64,000 nucleotides of DNA, taken from contig CBDIBP010000007.1 of the NCBI GenBank assembly GCA_965276955.1, positions 149,523 to 213,522 on the forward strand, written 5' to 3'. The stretch is from JABDEZ01 sp965276955. Lineage in GTDB: Bacteria > Bacteroidota > Bacteroidia > Chitinophagales > Chitinophagaceae. The position numbers and the translations under genes are program-made. This document shows, in pieces, positions 63,764 to 64,000 of this stretch (position 1 is its first letter; each line of letters opens with the position of its first letter). Under the pieces are notes generated by a model. That model worked only from the letters and a program-made list of their open reading frames with translations, made no database searches and had not been told where the DNA came from.

Positions 63764-64000
63764 ATGAGCAACAATGTCCGCGTTCGTTTTGCGCCCAGCC
63801 CTACAGGAGCCCTGCACCTGGGTGGTGTACGTACAGTTTTATATAATTATCTTTTTGCCCGCCACCATGGTGGCGAGTTCATACTGCGTATAGAAGATAC
63901 AGACCAGGGCCGCTACGTGCCCGGTGCAGAACAATATATATACGACTGCCTGAAGTGGTGTGGCCTGGAGCCCGATGAAAGTCCGCTGCATGGTGGCCCC
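63764..64000 (+). CDS. gltX: Glutamyl-tRNA synthetase, 3' truncated by window end
   Basis: ATG 63764 opens MSNNVRVRFAPSPTGALHLG, the class I synthetase N-terminus with the HIGH-type ALHLGG signature, then RTVLYNYLFARHHGGEFILR and IEDTD. 79 codons are visible. The motifs select glutamyl- rather than glutaminyl-tRNA synthetase (VRFAPSPTG). It follows the aminotransferase gene by 40 bases. Confidence 0.95.
   Translation, partial: MSNNVRVRFAPSPTGALHLGGVRTVLYNYLFARHHGGEFILRIEDTDQGRYVPGAEQYIYDCLKWCGLEPDESPLHGGP

Overview
The window looks like chromosome of a Bacteroidota member, probably Chitinophagales. The signs are a SusC/SusD pair, several proteins with Por-type (type IX secretion, T9SS) C-terminal sorting tails, a very long Rho with a disordered N-terminal insert, the 660-residue form of IspG, few Shine-Dalgarno sites and promoters resembling TAnnTTTG. 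The lineage is inferred from gene content only. No rRNA, tRNA, CRISPR array, transposase or prophage gene was recognised.

1-2.3 kb: a truncated nucleoside-recognition (SpmA/SpmB-like) membrane protein, a LOG-family nucleotide hydrolase and an unknown exported protein. 2.4-26.3 kb: a pectin/galacturonate utilisation locus. One minus-strand block runs SusC, SusD, PL1-like pectate lyase, T9SS surface protein, and ends at a strong terminator (12089-12154). The next block runs GH28, UxaB, UxaA, UxaC, KdgK, Eda and an ExuT-like transporter, which is every step from D-galacturonate to pyruvate plus glyceraldehyde 3-phosphate. Further on lie TetR and LacI regulators, a second esterase, a CE12-like rhamnogalacturonan acetylesterase and a second GH28. 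Three intergenic sites sharing a CGWTTGCRTRA core sit before the transport, depolymerase and esterase units and are candidate operators for the LacI regulator.

26.3-31.8 kb: a barrel-less TonB-plug protein, then housekeeping accA, dapA and ahcY and an aldo/keto reductase. 31.8-35.8 kb: an AT-rich, repeat-rich accessory stretch with small unknown genes, a frameshifted gene, an Abi-alpha-like (DUF4393) protein and an XRE regulator facing a 26-bp perfect palindrome. 35.8-40.2 kb: ispG, an alpha/beta hydrolase, a CBS-domain protein and a DUF3109 protein.

40.2-48.0 kb: the most unusual block. It holds a LytTR response regulator, a TPR sensor kinase, a decayed PID-CTERM-like small gene, a T9SS surface protein, an intact PID-CTERM-like small gene, and a second TPR kinase of nearly the same length that carries five one-base insertions. 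Paired GTTCGT elements 22 bp apart, the geometry of LytTR sites, precede the T9SS gene and the decayed small gene. The block reads as a duplicated signalling and surface-protein module. The frameshifts continue into the adjoining O-antigen ligase, so part of the damage may be sequence error.

48.0-64.0 kb: O-antigen ligase and Wzz-like protein, prfA, a GT-C-like membrane protein, cytochrome c with a PQQ-type sugar dehydrogenase, a DUF6580/DUF4430 pair, a 32-residue membrane peptide, rho with its own terminator, an SDR epimerase, pheS, lpxD, an LprI-like protein, a class IV aminotransferase, and the first 79 codons of gltX.
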